Below, piece by piece: positions 42,504-52,096 of a stretch of 64,000 bases of DNA (its first letter is position 1; each line of letters begins with the position of its first letter). The position numbers and the translations under genes were made by a program. Origin of the DNA: JAJZRJ01 sp040757055 (GTDB taxonomy: Bacteria > Desulfobacterota > Desulfobulbia > Desulfobulbales > Desulfurivibrionaceae); NCBI GenBank assembly GCA_040757055.1, contig JBFLXY010000004.1, positions 62,001 to 126,000 on the forward strand, written 5' to 3'. Below the pieces are notes generated by a model, which saw only the letters and a program-made list of their open reading frames with translations, was not told the origin of the DNA and did not search any database.

Positions 42504-44039
42504 ATGACAGAGGTTGCCCCCTCCATGTTCGGCATCACCGGTCATCTCGATTACATCATCATGTACCACCTCTATGGCCTGGCCTTTTTCAGCATGGGCC
42601 TGGCCATGGCCCTGGAGGCCGGCCGTTCGCCGCTGCTGGCCGAGGCCCGCATCCTGCGGCCGCTGGCTGTCTTCGGCATCCTGCACGGCATCCACGAGTG
42701 GCTGGAACTCTACACCCTGCAGGCGGGCTGGCTCGACCTCGGCCCCGGCAAGCCTTTCATCCTGATCCGCCTGCTGCTCCTCACCTTCTCGTTTCTCTCG
42801 CTCATCGCTTACGGCGTTCAGGTCCTGCGCCCCAAGGACCGCCTCCTCTCCCTCGACACCTACGTGGGCGGCGGCATGCTCGCCCTCTACATCGCGCTCA
42901 TTCTCATCAGTCATGCGCTGCCGTGGGAGAGCACCCCCAACTGCCTGCGCTGCGCCGATGCCCTGGCCCGCTACCTGCTGGCCATGCCCGGCGGCATCCT
43001 CGCCGCCGTCGCCCTCCGTTTTCAGAGCCGGGATGCCGGGCGCCAGAACAAGCCGCCGGAGCTGGCGATCTGCTTCCTTTACGCCTCCTGGGGTTTCGGC
43101 CTCTACGGCGTCTCGCAGATCTTCGTCGCCCCGGCGGAACTCTGGCCGGCGCCCTGGCTCAACAGCGAAGACTTTCTCGACCTGACCGGCACCCCGATCC
43201 AGGTGATCCGGGCGGCGCTGGCGCTCTTCACCACCTACCACCTGATCCGCGCCACCCAGATCGTGGACCGGCAGCGCCAGCACCAGCTCCTCGCCGCCCA
43301 AAAGGAGCGACTGGCGGCCCTCGAACAGGCCCAGGCCGAAACCGAAAAACGGCGTCAGCTCCGCCGCCAGTTCCTGCGCCACGTGGTGCTGGCCCAGGAA
43401 GAGGAGCGGAGCCGGATTTCCCGCGAACTGCACGATGAAACCGCCCAGATCCTCACGGCCGCCAGCCTCAACATGGGCGCCCTGCGCCAGATGCTCGGCA
43501 ATTCGCCCCAGGCCCTCGAACTGCTCGACCGCTCCCAGGTCCTCTGCAAGGAGATGTCGCAGATTCTCCACCGCCTGGTCCGCGACCTGCGGCCGGCCCA
43601 GCTCGACGACCTCGGCCTGATCGCCGCCATCTCCCACCTGGTCGACGTCAACAGGCAGCAGCATCACCTGACGGTGCAGTTCACCGTCAGCGGCCGCAGG
43701 CAGCGCCTCGATCCGCTCATTGAAACCGTGCTCTACCGGGTGACCCAGGAGGCGCTCACCAACATCGCCCGCCACGCCCAAACCGACCACGCCACCATGG
43801 AACTGCACTTCGGCCCCGATCAGGTCACCCTGCAGATCCACGACACCGGCGCCGGTTTCGACCAGGATCTCCTGCCGCTGGACCACGGCATGGGGCTGGC
43901 CGGCATGCATGAGCGGGTCGCCGCGGTGGCCGGTCAGATCCAGATCGACTCCGCGCCGGGGAAAGGCACCTTCATCGACGTGGCCATCCCCATCGTGAAA
44001 AGCACCATTTCCCCCAGCGAAGAAGGAAACACGCCATGA
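42504..44039 (+). CDS. NarL-type sensor histidine kinase
   Basis: This 511-residue kinase has seven or eight membrane helices in residues 15-250 (a 7TMR-like sensor), a coiled linker (QLLAAQKERLAALEQAQAETEKRR), a HisKA_3 dimerisation domain with phospho-acceptor His310 in RISRELHDE, and a HATPase domain (TQEALTNIARHA, DTGAGF and GMGLAGMHERV). Its stop overlaps the start of the response regulator (ATGA), so the two form one system. The signal sensed is unknown. Confidence 0.94.
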   Translation: MTEVAPSMFGITGHLDYIIMYHLYGLAFFSMGLAMALEAGRSPLLAEARILRPLAVFGILHGIHEWLELYTLQAGWLDLGPGKPFILIRLLLLTFSFLSLIAYGVQVLRPKDRLLSLDTYVGGGMLALYIALILISHALPWESTPNCLRCADALARYLLAMPGGILAAVALRFQSRDAGRQNKPPELAICFLYASWGFGLYGVSQIFVAPAELWPAPWLNSEDFLDLTGTPIQVIRAALALFTTYHLIRATQIVDRQRQHQLLAAQKERLAALEQAQAETEKRRQLRRQFLRHVVLAQEEERSRISRELHDETAQILTAASLNMGALRQMLGNSPQALELLDRSQVLCKEMSQILHRLVRDLRPAQLDDLGLIAAISHLVDVNRQQHHLTVQFTVSGRRQRLDPLIETVLYRVTQEALTNIARHAQTDHATMELHFGPDQVTLQIHDTGAGFDQDLLPLDHGMGLAGMHERVAAVAGQIQIDSAPGKGTFIDVAIPIVKSTISPSEEGNTP

Positions 44040-44734
44040 CTCCCCTGAAACTTCTCGTGGTTGACGACCATGCCGTCGTGCGCACCGGCCTCAAGACCCT
44101 GCTCGCCGCCGAGCCGGACATGACGGTGGTGGCCGAGGCGGCCAACGGCCAGGAGGCCTGCGACCGGGCAAAGGAGATGCAGCCGGACGTGATCATCATG
44201 GACATCTCGATGCCGATCATGGACGGCATCGAGGCCACCCGCCGCATCACCGCCGACAACCCCGGAGCGAAAATCCTGGCCCTCACCGTCCATGAAGACA
44301 AGCAGTTCTTCTTCAGCATGCTCTGCGCCGGAGCCTGCGGATACAGCAGCAAGCAGGCGGCGGTTCAGGATCTGGCCGCGGCCATCCGGCAGGTGGCGGG
44401 CGGCGCCTTTTTCCTCCAGCCGGAGCAGACCGCCCTGCTGATCGAGGAATACTGCCGGCTCGCCCACTCCTCCTCCAAGCCCCGGCCAGCCCCGGCCAAG
44501 GCCGCGGCCACCGCCGCCGAAGCAGAACAGGCCGCCCTGCTAAGCCAGCGGGAGGTGCAGGTGGTGGAGCTGGTGGCCGCCGGCTTCACCACGCCGGAAA
44601 TCGCCGAAAAACTCCACCTGAGTCCCAAGACAATTTCCCGCCACCGGGAACGCATCATGCAGAAGCTCAACATCCGCTCCTCGGTGGAGCTGGTCAAATT
44701 CGCCCTGCGCACCGGCATCGCCCGCCTCGGCTGA
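44036..44734 (+). CDS. NarL/FixJ-type response regulator
   Basis: This 232-residue regulator has a receiver domain with the phospho-acceptor Asp56 in VIIMDISMP, Thr and Lys positions downstream (ALTVHEDKQ), and a C-terminal LuxR-type helix-turn-helix (LSQREVQVVELVAAGFTTPEIAEKLH). An Ala/Pro/Lys-rich linker of about 30 residues joins them. It is phosphorylated by the kinase it overlaps. Its targets are not evident from neighbouring genes. Confidence 0.95.
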   Translation: MTPLKLLVVDDHAVVRTGLKTLLAAEPDMTVVAEAANGQEACDRAKEMQPDVIIMDISMPIMDGIEATRRITADNPGAKILALTVHEDKQFFFSMLCAGACGYSSKQAAVQDLAAAIRQVAGGAFFLQPEQTALLIEEYCRLAHSSSKPRPAPAKAAATAAEAEQAALLSQREVQVVELVAAGFTTPEIAEKLHLSPKTISRHRERIMQKLNIRSSVELVKFALRTGIARLG

Positions 44735-44750
44735 ACAGCGGCCAGGCCGG

Positions 44751-45902
44751 CTACCGGCTGCCGGCCGGCACCACCTCGATGAGCGTCACCTCAGGCGGCG
44801 CCAGCAGCCGCATGGGCGGCCCCCAGGTACCGGCGCCCCGGCTCACGAAGAGGAAGCCGCCGGCCGGCAGCCGGGTCAGCCCGGAAGAAACCGGATAGGC
44901 CAGCCAGGTAAGCAGGTTGAAGGGGGCGATCTGGCCGCCGTGCACGTGGCCGGAAAGCTGGAGATCATACACCCCGGCGGATTCCGGCGCCACCTCGGGC
45001 CGGTGCTTGAGCAGGATGGAGAAGCGCCCGGGGTCCCGCACGGCGGCGAGCCGTCCTTCCTGCCCCGCCGCGGCCCGGCCGGTGGCTACCCCTACCGGAT
45101 CATCAACCCCGGCCACTTCCCAGTGATCGCCCACCGCCACACGCTCCCCGGCGAGCACGGTCAGGCCCGCAGCCTCGAAAAAGGCGAGGGAGTGGTCGAT
45201 GCCCACGTAATACTCATGGTTGCCGGTCACCGCGTATGCGCCGAAACGGGGAGTGCTCGCCCGCAACCGGCCATCGAGCCCGGCCAGCCCGTCGGCCTGG
45301 CCGTCCACCAGATCGCCGGTGACCACCAGCAGATCGGGCCGCGCTTCCCGCACCAGGGCAAGGAGGCGTTCGAGCCGCGCCGGACCGACCATCAGGCCGA
45401 GATGCACGTCGCTCAACTGCACGATCCGCAGCGGCCCCGCCGCTGGGGGCAGCTTGGCGGAGGAGAGCACCACCCTCGTCAACTGCACCGCCCTGGCCTC
45501 CCACCAGCCGTAGCCGCAGAGCAGCAAAGCGAGAGGCCAGGCGAACCAGAAAGGCGCCGCCGCGGCCCACCGCGAACGCGGCCCCGCCGCCTTCCCCCGC
45601 AGCCGTCCGCCGAGACGCCAGCCGCACCAGAGCAGATCCGCCGTTGCCGCCGTCACCACGAAAAGGAAGAGGAAACCCAACCAGAGATACCCCGTCCAGG
45701 CGACCGGCAAGGCCAGGGCGGCGAAGCCGGCTCGTTCGGCAACCCTTACCAGCACCGGTGCTGCGGCCAGGGTACCGAAGCCGGCCAGCACCAGACGGCG
45801 CGACCAACGGCCGAGGACAATGGCCGCCCGCAGCTTCCGGTAGCCATACCAGTGCATGGTGCCGTAAACCAGAAAAAACGCCGCCAGAAACAGAAGCATC
45901 AT
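44751..45902 (-). CDS. Membrane-anchored metallophosphoesterase (YkuE-like)
   Basis: This 383-residue protein has four membrane helices in its first 150 residues and a calcineurin-like phosphoesterase domain after that. The metal-binding motifs run in order: LSDVHLG, VVTGDLVDG, AVTGNHEYY, and SGHVHGGQ. This layout is typical of YkuE/UDP-2,3-diacylglucosamine- or phosphodiester-hydrolase-like proteins, with the catalytic side toward the outside. Start ATG 45902 or the adjacent ATG 45899 follows GGAGG. It converges with the response regulator gene. Confidence 0.9.
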   Translation of the reverse strand: MMLLFLAAFFLVYGTMHWYGYRKLRAAIVLGRWSRRLVLAGFGTLAAAPVLVRVAERAGFAALALPVAWTGYLWLGFLFLFVVTAATADLLWCGWRLGGRLRGKAAGPRSRWAAAAPFWFAWPLALLLCGYGWWEARAVQLTRVVLSSAKLPPAAGPLRIVQLSDVHLGLMVGPARLERLLALVREARPDLLVVTGDLVDGQADGLAGLDGRLRASTPRFGAYAVTGNHEYYVGIDHSLAFFEAAGLTVLAGERVAVGDHWEVAGVDDPVGVATGRAAAGQEGRLAAVRDPGRFSILLKHRPEVAPESAGVYDLQLSGHVHGGQIAPFNLLTWLAYPVSSGLTRLPAGGFLFVSRGAGTWGPPMRLLAPPEVTLIEVVPAGSR

Positions 45903-46022
45903 TCCTCCACGCTGGATAGCCATTGCACCGTCGCCGGCAACGGTGTACTTTGGTACCGTATCCCCCCTGCCCACCCTATCCTGCGGCATGGAGATACCAA
46001 AATCCTGCCGAGAAGGCACCCC

Positions 46023-46235
46023 ATGACTGAATCCCCGAAAGGCCATGCCCCGCCCCGTCGTGGGAAGCCCGACCCCGAACGGATGGCGATCCTGCGCTCC
46101 CTGCCCCTTGAAATCAAGCAGCAGATCACCGGTGAGGAGGCCCAGGCCTTTCTCTACAACGAGCCGCTGCCCGAAAGTCTGCTCGAAAAACTGAAGGACT
46201 ACCTGGTGGACGAGGGCGAGGCCGGCCAGGGCTGA
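46023..46235 (+). CDS. Small hypothetical protein
   Basis: This 70-residue polar protein is not one I recognise. It begins with a Pro/Arg-rich segment and then has a regular amphipathic part (LRSLPLEIKQQITGEEAQAFL and SLLEKLKDYLVDEGEA). A weak AGAAGG lies before ATG 46023. It stands alone between two convergent-strand units. The frame is plausible from its mixed, protein-like composition but has no motif. Confidence 0.6.
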   Translation: MTESPKGHAPPRRGKPDPERMAILRSLPLEIKQQITGEEAQAFLYNEPLPESLLEKLKDYLVDEGEAGQG

Positions 46236-46257
46236 AGCCGTCGCCGCTGCCCCTTTT

Positions 46258-48084
46258 TCATCCTTCCCCCCTCTGCTGCCCGCCGTTTCCGCCGTTGCTG
46301 AACTGCAGGGCGTGAAGATGGGCGTAAAAGCCCTGCCGCGCCAGCAGTTCCCGATGGGTGCCCTGCTCGACGATGCGGCCGTGGTCGAGCACGACGATGC
46401 GGTTCGCCCGCCGCACCGTGGAGAGGCGGTGGGCAATGACGATGCTGGTGCGGCCGGCCAGGGTGGCGGCCATGGCCCGGTCGATCATGATCTCGGTCTC
46501 GGAGTCGATGTTGGCGGTGGCCTCGTCCAGCACCAGGATGCGCGGGTCGCGGGCCAGCACCCGGGCAAAGGCCAGAAGCTGCCGCTGGCCGGCGGAAAGG
46601 CCTGCCCCCCCCTCGCCGATCCTGGCATCGAGCCCGCCGGGCAGTTGCGCCACCAGCCCTGCGAGCTGGGCGTCCGCCACCACCCGCGCCAGCCGCGTCT
46701 CGTCCACCTCGCGGCCCAGCAGGATATTTTCCCGCAGGGTGCCGGGCACCACAAAGACCTCCTGCATGATGAGCCCGATCTGCCCGCGGACGGCCTCCGG
46801 CGCCAGCTCCCTGAGATCGACCGAATCAATCCGCACCGTGCCGGCCTGCGGGTCATAAAAACGTTCGAGCAGGTTGATCACCGTACTCTTTCCCGAACCC
46901 GTAGCCCCCACCAGGGCGATGGTCTCGCCCGGCGCCACGGCAAAGGTTATCTCCCGCAGCACCGGCTTTCCCGGTTCGTAGCCAAAGGTCACTTCCTCGA
47001 AGCGGATGGCGCCCTGTACCGCGAACAGGGTCTTGGGCTGCACTGCCGCCGGCATGGCTGATTCGCGGTCGAGCAGTTCGAAAATCCGCTCACCCGAGGC
47101 CAGGGCCGACTGGATCACCGAGGATTTCTGCGAAAGTTCGCGCAGGGGCTGGAAGAAAAGACGGAGATACGAGAGAAAGGCGACCAGCGTGCCGATGGTC
47201 ATGCGGCCCGCCATGATCTCGCCGCCGCCGAACCAGAGCACCGCCGCGATCCCCAGGGCATTCAAAAAATCCACCGCCGGCATGAAGACGCCGAAGATGC
47301 GGATCTGGCGAAGGGTGTCGGCCAGATATGCCTCGTTGACCTCGGCGAACCTGGCCCGCGTGTCCTGCTCGCGGCCAAAGAGCTGCAAGACCGTCACCCC
47401 GGAGAGCGACTCCTGCAGAAAGGCATTGATGCGGGCCAGCCCGGTGCGGATGGCCCGGAAGGCGTCGCGGGCCAGGCGGCTGAACCAGAGGGTGTGCAGA
47501 AAGAGCAGCGGCAGCAGCAGGAGCATGAGCAGGGTCATCCGCCAGTTGAGCCAGAAGAGCATGACCAGGATGCCGATGAGGGTCAGGGCGTCGTTGAACA
47601 CGGTGACGATCACCGAGGTGAACATCTCGTGCAGGTTCTGGATGTCGTTGGTCACCCGGGTCACCAGCTTGCCGGTGGGCTGGTTCTGGAAGAAGCCGAG
47701 GTCGAGCCGCAGCAGGTGGCGGAAAAGGCGCTGGCGCACCTGCTGCATGATCGACTGCCCCGTGCGCTCCAGCACCTTGACCTGGCAGAAGTTGGCGCCA
47801 AAGCCGGCAATGGCCGCAACGGCGAAAAGACCCGCCATGGCCAGCAGGCCGTGCAACCTCTCGGAAATCGGCAGCGCGGTGTTGACGATGTAGTGGTCCA
47901 CCGCCAGCCGCACCAGGTAGGGCACCGCCAGAGTGGCGCCGGTCACTGCCAGGGAGAGCAGCACCGCCACCATGATCCAGAGCCGGTACGGCCGGGCAAA
48001 GGCAAGAAGCCGCCGCCAGAGACGGAATTCCTGGCCGCGGCCCAGGTGTCCCTCCTCGAAGTAGCCGAAATCATGCGGCTGCAT
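46258..48084 (-). CDS. mdlB: Heterodimeric ABC exporter, MdlB-like half
   Basis: This 608-residue half-transporter has six membrane helices and a nucleotide-binding domain with GATGSGKST, the altered signature LSAGQRQLL, and a full Walker B ILVLDEATANID with the catalytic Glu. LSxGQ and ATANID are as in MdlB. Its partner carries LSGGQ with a Walker B Asp, so the pair should form one active and one degenerate ATP site. ATG 48084 lies inside the end of the partner gene (14-base overlap). Likely exports lipids, peptides or drugs. Confidence 0.93.
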   Translation of the reverse strand: MQPHDFGYFEEGHLGRGQEFRLWRRLLAFARPYRLWIMVAVLLSLAVTGATLAVPYLVRLAVDHYIVNTALPISERLHGLLAMAGLFAVAAIAGFGANFCQVKVLERTGQSIMQQVRQRLFRHLLRLDLGFFQNQPTGKLVTRVTNDIQNLHEMFTSVIVTVFNDALTLIGILVMLFWLNWRMTLLMLLLLPLLFLHTLWFSRLARDAFRAIRTGLARINAFLQESLSGVTVLQLFGREQDTRARFAEVNEAYLADTLRQIRIFGVFMPAVDFLNALGIAAVLWFGGGEIMAGRMTIGTLVAFLSYLRLFFQPLRELSQKSSVIQSALASGERIFELLDRESAMPAAVQPKTLFAVQGAIRFEEVTFGYEPGKPVLREITFAVAPGETIALVGATGSGKSTVINLLERFYDPQAGTVRIDSVDLRELAPEAVRGQIGLIMQEVFVVPGTLRENILLGREVDETRLARVVADAQLAGLVAQLPGGLDARIGEGGAGLSAGQRQLLAFARVLARDPRILVLDEATANIDSETEIMIDRAMAATLAGRTSIVIAHRLSTVRRANRIVVLDHGRIVEQGTHRELLARQGFYAHLHALQFSNGGNGGQQRGEG

Positions 48085-49888
48085 GGCCCGCCTCCTCCGC
48101 TTCTTCCATGCGCTGGAAGGCATGGATGGCGGCATAGAACTGATTGCGCGCCAGCAGTTCGTCGTGGCTGCCCGCCGCCGCCAGGCGGCCATTGTCGAAA
48201 ACCAGGATGCGGTCGGCATACTGGAGGGGCGCCAGCCGGTGGGAGACGATGAGGCAGGTGCGGCCGGCCAGGTGCTCCTTGAGGGCCAGGACGATGCGCT
48301 GCTCGGTTTCGAGATCCACCGCGGCCAGACCGTCGTCGATGACGAGTACCGGCCGGTCGAGCAGAAGCGCCCGGGCCAGGGCCAGACGCTGCCGCTGGCC
48401 GCCGGAAAGCTTCACCCCCTTCTCGCCCACCGTGGTCTGGTAGCCATCGGGCATGGCGAGAATCTCCTCATGGATGGCGGCGGCCCTGGCCACCCGCTCG
48501 ATTTCCTGCCGGCTCGCTCCGGGCCGGCCCAGGGCGATATTCCTGGCAATGGTGTCGGAAAAGAGCGTCGCCTCCTGGGGCACGTAGGCGATCTGGCCGC
48601 GCACCGCGGCTACATCCAAAGCATTGACATCGTGGCCGCCCATGAAAATCCTGCCGTCCGCCACCGGATAGAGGCGGGCAACGAGCTGGCAGAGGGTCGA
48701 TTTGCCCGCGCCGGTGCGGCCCACAATGCCGGTGATCCCCTGGCCGAACTCCACGCTCACCTCCTGCAGCGCCGGCGCACTCTGGCCGGGATAGGCGAAG
48801 GTGAGGTCATGGAGGGTGATGACCGGCGCGAGGGTGGCGGGGCCGCCGGCTGCGGACGCCGGCAGGGCCGGCCGCGCGGTCAGCACCCCGTTGATCCGCT
48901 CCAGCGAGATCACCCCGCGCTGGAAGAGGTTGAAGACCCAGCCCAGTGCCATCATCGGCCAGGTGAGCATGAGCAGGTAGGAGATGAAGGCGACGAAGTC
49001 GCCGGTGGAGATGGCGCCGCGCACCGTGAGCCCACCGCCGTAGACCACGACGATGAGCAGGCTCAGGTTGCCCACCAGGCCGGAGGAGGGGAAGAGCACG
49101 CCCTGCACCGTGGCCAGCCGCAGGTTGTCCCGCACATACTCCTCGCCCAGCCTCTGGAAACGGGCGCCCTGGGCCTCTTCCTGGGTGAAGGCCTTGTAGA
49201 GCTGCATAAAAGAGAAGGTGGAGCGGGCGAATTCGGTGAGGCGGGAAAACTGCTCCTGCACCTTGTGGAACCGCTGGTGGACCCGGGCGGAGAGCACGCG
49301 GGTCACGAGGGCCAGCAGCGGCATCGGCGCCAGGGTCAGCAGGGCCAGCAGCGGATGGATGTAAAGCATGAAGCCGAAGGCGGCAATGGTCATCACCACC
49401 GCATCCACCGCCGCCACCACCCCCATGCCGGCGGCAAGCTGCACCGCGGCGAGATCGTTGGTGGCCAGGGCCATGGTGGCGCCCACCGGATGGCGGCCGA
49501 AGAAAACGCGGTCCAGGGTGAGGAGGTGGGAAAAGAGCCACTGGCGGATATCGCGCTCCACCAGGCGGGAGAAACCGAGAATCAGGGTGCGCCAGACAAA
49601 ACGGCAAAGGGCGATGAGCAGGGCCAGCCCCACCACCGCCAGGCCCAACCGGGCCAGCAGAGGGCCGGAGGCGGTGCCGGCGGTGAGGCTGTCCACCGCC
49701 CGCTTGATGAGGCGCGGCACCAGCAGTTGCAGGAAATCAACGCCGACGAGGGCCGCAAGGCCCAACGCCAGCCGCCAGCGGTAGCGGCGCACCAAGGGCC
49801 AGAGCACGACCAGTGCCTGGCTGGCCCTGCCGCGGAACAACGCCGGGTCGGCGCCCTCCCCAGCGGCAGGACCGTGATGCCCTTTCAC
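48071..49888 (-). CDS. mdlA: Heterodimeric ABC exporter, MdlA-like half
   Basis: This 605-residue half-transporter has six membrane helices (residues about 25-310) and an ATPase domain with GRTGAGKST, LSGGQRQRLALARALL and a degenerate Walker B VLVIDDGLAAVD, in which Asp replaces the catalytic Glu. This matches MdlA-type subunits. GTG 49888 overlaps the TGA of the upstream DUF1566 gene (GTGA); no better start exists near the first helix. It is made just before its MdlB-like partner. Confidence 0.92.
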   Translation of the reverse strand: MKGHHGPAAGEGADPALFRGRASQALVVLWPLVRRYRWRLALGLAALVGVDFLQLLVPRLIKRAVDSLTAGTASGPLLARLGLAVVGLALLIALCRFVWRTLILGFSRLVERDIRQWLFSHLLTLDRVFFGRHPVGATMALATNDLAAVQLAAGMGVVAAVDAVVMTIAAFGFMLYIHPLLALLTLAPMPLLALVTRVLSARVHQRFHKVQEQFSRLTEFARSTFSFMQLYKAFTQEEAQGARFQRLGEEYVRDNLRLATVQGVLFPSSGLVGNLSLLIVVVYGGGLTVRGAISTGDFVAFISYLLMLTWPMMALGWVFNLFQRGVISLERINGVLTARPALPASAAGGPATLAPVITLHDLTFAYPGQSAPALQEVSVEFGQGITGIVGRTGAGKSTLCQLVARLYPVADGRIFMGGHDVNALDVAAVRGQIAYVPQEATLFSDTIARNIALGRPGASRQEIERVARAAAIHEEILAMPDGYQTTVGEKGVKLSGGQRQRLALARALLLDRPVLVIDDGLAAVDLETEQRIVLALKEHLAGRTCLIVSHRLAPLQYADRILVFDNGRLAAAGSHDELLARNQFYAAIHAFQRMEEAEEAGHAAA

Positions 49889-50826
49889 CCGCCGGCCGTC
49901 CGGCACAGTCGGCCAAAGCCGCCGGGAATGGTGCCCGAGGCCCAGAAGACCGTGGCCTGCTTGAAGTCGATGAACCAGTAGCCGCCGGGCTTGCGTTCGT
50001 CGGCCAGAAAGATGAAGGGCTGCTCCCGCGAGAAGCACGGGTGGAGATAGAGCCCCTTGGCGTTCTGCACCGGCACCAGCAGGGCCAGGGCCTCCTCCAT
50101 GGTGGGCAGCCGCCAGTCGGAACAGCCGGCGAACTTTTTGGCGTTCTGCTCCTGCACATAGGCTGCCACGTGGCGGTGGGTGGTGAGGTCGCAGCCGCCC
50201 CGCTGCCACATCACCCCGGAAACCCGCTCGGTGACGGTGAGGCCGTCGTTGTTGTCGACAAGGGAGTGGGCAAAGCCGCCCGCGGGATTGCGCTGCGCCT
50301 CGAAGAAGTTGCCCTTCTTGACCACCGCGGCCACCTCTTCTTCGCTGACAAAGGCGGCGGTGTGGCGGAGGATGACCGGTGTGACAGCCGGAAGCTTCTC
50401 GTCTTTTCCGGGCAGGCCGGTGGCCGCGTCCTCGGCGGCAAGGCCGCTCTCTTCGGGAATCACCGCCGAGCCGTCGCCGCCCTCCAGCACGTTCTCGCGC
50501 AGCCACTGCTTGAGAGCGGCGTCAATGGCATAGCTCTTGTCCAGCAGCGCCTTGCCCTGGCTGGCCACACAGGCGTCGATCATCCCCTGGGGCGCGGCAA
50601 TCCTGGCCAGCACCCGGGCGTATTTCACCCCGCGTTCCATGAGCAGCAATTTCGCCGGCTCATCCCAGGCGTCGATGTAGAAATAATAGTACCGCTCCCG
50701 TTTGTTGCGGACCCGTACCTTGCCGCCCCAGCTCTCGAAGATGCCGAAGGTGTCGGCCGGGGTGATCTCCCAGTCGATGGTGAGCGTTTGCTGATTGCCG
50801 AGTCCGAGCTGTTCACACAATCCCAT
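49885..50826 (-). CDS. DUF1566 (Lcl C-terminal-like) domain protein
   Basis: This 313-residue protein has an N-terminal helical part with a GIFESWGGKVRVRNKRERYYYFYID segment and a C-terminal DUF1566 domain. The domain shows LVDNNDGLTVTERVSGVMWQRGG, CSDWRLPTMEEALALL and GYWFIDFKQATVFW. Such domains look like carbohydrate-binding or C-type-lectin-like surface modules, yet no signal peptide is visible here. ATG 50826 has AGAGG eight bases upstream. The tight GTGA link to the ABC exporter suggests joint expression; a functional tie is unknown. Confidence 0.8.
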   Translation of the reverse strand: MGLCEQLGLGNQQTLTIDWEITPADTFGIFESWGGKVRVRNKRERYYYFYIDAWDEPAKLLLMERGVKYARVLARIAAPQGMIDACVASQGKALLDKSYAIDAALKQWLRENVLEGGDGSAVIPEESGLAAEDAATGLPGKDEKLPAVTPVILRHTAAFVSEEEVAAVVKKGNFFEAQRNPAGGFAHSLVDNNDGLTVTERVSGVMWQRGGCDLTTHRHVAAYVQEQNAKKFAGCSDWRLPTMEEALALLVPVQNAKGLYLHPCFSREQPFIFLADERKPGGYWFIDFKQATVFWASGTIPGGFGRLCRTAGG

Positions 50827-51013
50827 AGGATGCACCTCTGTGCTTGTGGTTGGTCGATGCGACTCTCTTCCAGGGTACTCTATGCATCATCCCGGACAAG
50901 GCAAATTTTTTCCACACTGCCGTAACGGCCACAATCCGAAGATGGACTTTGGGGTTATGCCTGTGTAAGCTGCGACAATGGGTTTGCCCCCCCAAAGACG
51001 GAACAACCTTTTA

Positions 51014-51778
51014 ATGGCAACGCCTATGAATATTGATTCGCTTGTCAACGATTTCGCCGTTCGGTCATTCCGAGACACGGGCGACGGAGACTACATCGCC
51101 GCCCGTCTCGCCTTCCGCGCTCGACTGATTCCACAATTTTTGTGGTCTAGCCTTCAAGCCACGGAAAAATACTTAAAGTGCGTCTTGGTGCTCAACCGGA
51201 TTCGCGCACCACGAGGCCACGATCTAGGCGAAATCCTTCTGGCTCTCGATGCCAACAAGAAATTTCAGCTCCGGCTCTCCGAGAACACTCGCAAGTTCCT
51301 TTCCCATCTGGACACATACGGGCGGCATCGCTATTACGAGATGCCCTATTTCATCCTAGGTGGTGAAATCATTTCGCTCGACCGAGCCGTGTGGGAACTA
51401 CGCCGATATGCGCGTGTAATGGACTATAACATCAAGGATATACAAGGCCGAAAAATCAACCTATTACACCACGAACTCGAAGCAAACGAACGCGCAGAAA
51501 AACTCTCTCCACACAAATTCCATGTCCTTGGCGGGCGCCTAGAATCGATCATCGCCAACAAAAAGCATCCGAGCAGAGAACCCCTACTTTGGCAAAACGC
51601 TTTCTTCGGCCGCAAGCCCAGGAAGATTGTCCGACTACCGGGGCGCATGGAATCTGGGAATTCGCCCTTATCTCTCCACCCCGAAATACTCGACGAGATT
51701 CTGAAGTACGTTTTTTTGCCAAAGGATGTTGTGTTAGCTTACCGCGAAATAAACACTACCAACCGGGACAACGATTAA
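51014..51778 (+). CDS. HEPN-like domain protein, AT-richer than neighbours
   Basis: This 254-residue protein begins MATPMNIDSLVNDFAVRSFRD. The stretch DGDYIAARLAFRARLIPQFLWSSLQATEKYLKCVLVLN (residues about 25-60) followed by RAPRGHDLGEILLAL is the HEPN fold pattern seen in RNases and toxin-like proteins, but the classic Rx4-6H is only partly met (RAPRGH). The rest is novel to me. Base composition is lower in GC than either side, and it abuts a RelE-type toxin gene, so lateral transfer is likely. It could be a defence or toxin component. Confidence 0.7.
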   Translation: MATPMNIDSLVNDFAVRSFRDTGDGDYIAARLAFRARLIPQFLWSSLQATEKYLKCVLVLNRIRAPRGHDLGEILLALDANKKFQLRLSENTRKFLSHLDTYGRHRYYEMPYFILGGEIISLDRAVWELRRYARVMDYNIKDIQGRKINLLHHELEANERAEKLSPHKFHVLGGRLESIIANKKHPSREPLLWQNAFFGRKPRKIVRLPGRMESGNSPLSLHPEILDEILKYVFLPKDVVLAYREINTTNRDND

Positions 51779-51790
51779 CAAAAGGCACCC

Positions 51791-52096
51791 CTATTCCCTG
51801 AGCAGCCGCCGCGCCACGTCGGCATAAATCTCGAAATCCTCCCGCTTGCCGATGCCGACCACTTCCACCACCACCTCATCCTCATCGATCCGGTAGACAA
51901 TGCGGATCGACTTTTTGACCGCGTAGAGCTTGTAATAGCCGGTGAGGTCAAAGCCGCGCATGTTCCCGAGCGGCTGGCCGAGATGGGGCGATTCCTCAAG
52001 CTTCTTGAGTTGCTTGGCAACCAACTTCTTGACCGCGCCGTCTAGAGCCCGGAAATCATCGGCCGCCGCCGCAGTGAGCAGCACCTTATAGCGCAA
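51791..52096 (-). CDS. RelE/ParE family toxin
   Basis: This 101-residue protein has the RelE/ParE fold: YKVLLTAAAADDFRALDGAVKKLVAKQLKKLEE, then the GFDLTGYYKLYAVKKSIRIVYRIDEDEVVVEVVGIGKRED strand region. A TTG start at 52096 with AAGGAGG six bases upstream is favoured; it overlaps the antitoxin by 11 bases. It would cut mRNA on the ribosome or target gyrase, held by the antitoxin. Confidence 0.9.
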   Translation of the reverse strand: MRYKVLLTAAAADDFRALDGAVKKLVAKQLKKLEESPHLGQPLGNMRGFDLTGYYKLYAVKKSIRIVYRIDEDEVVVEVVGIGKREDFEIYADVARRLLRE

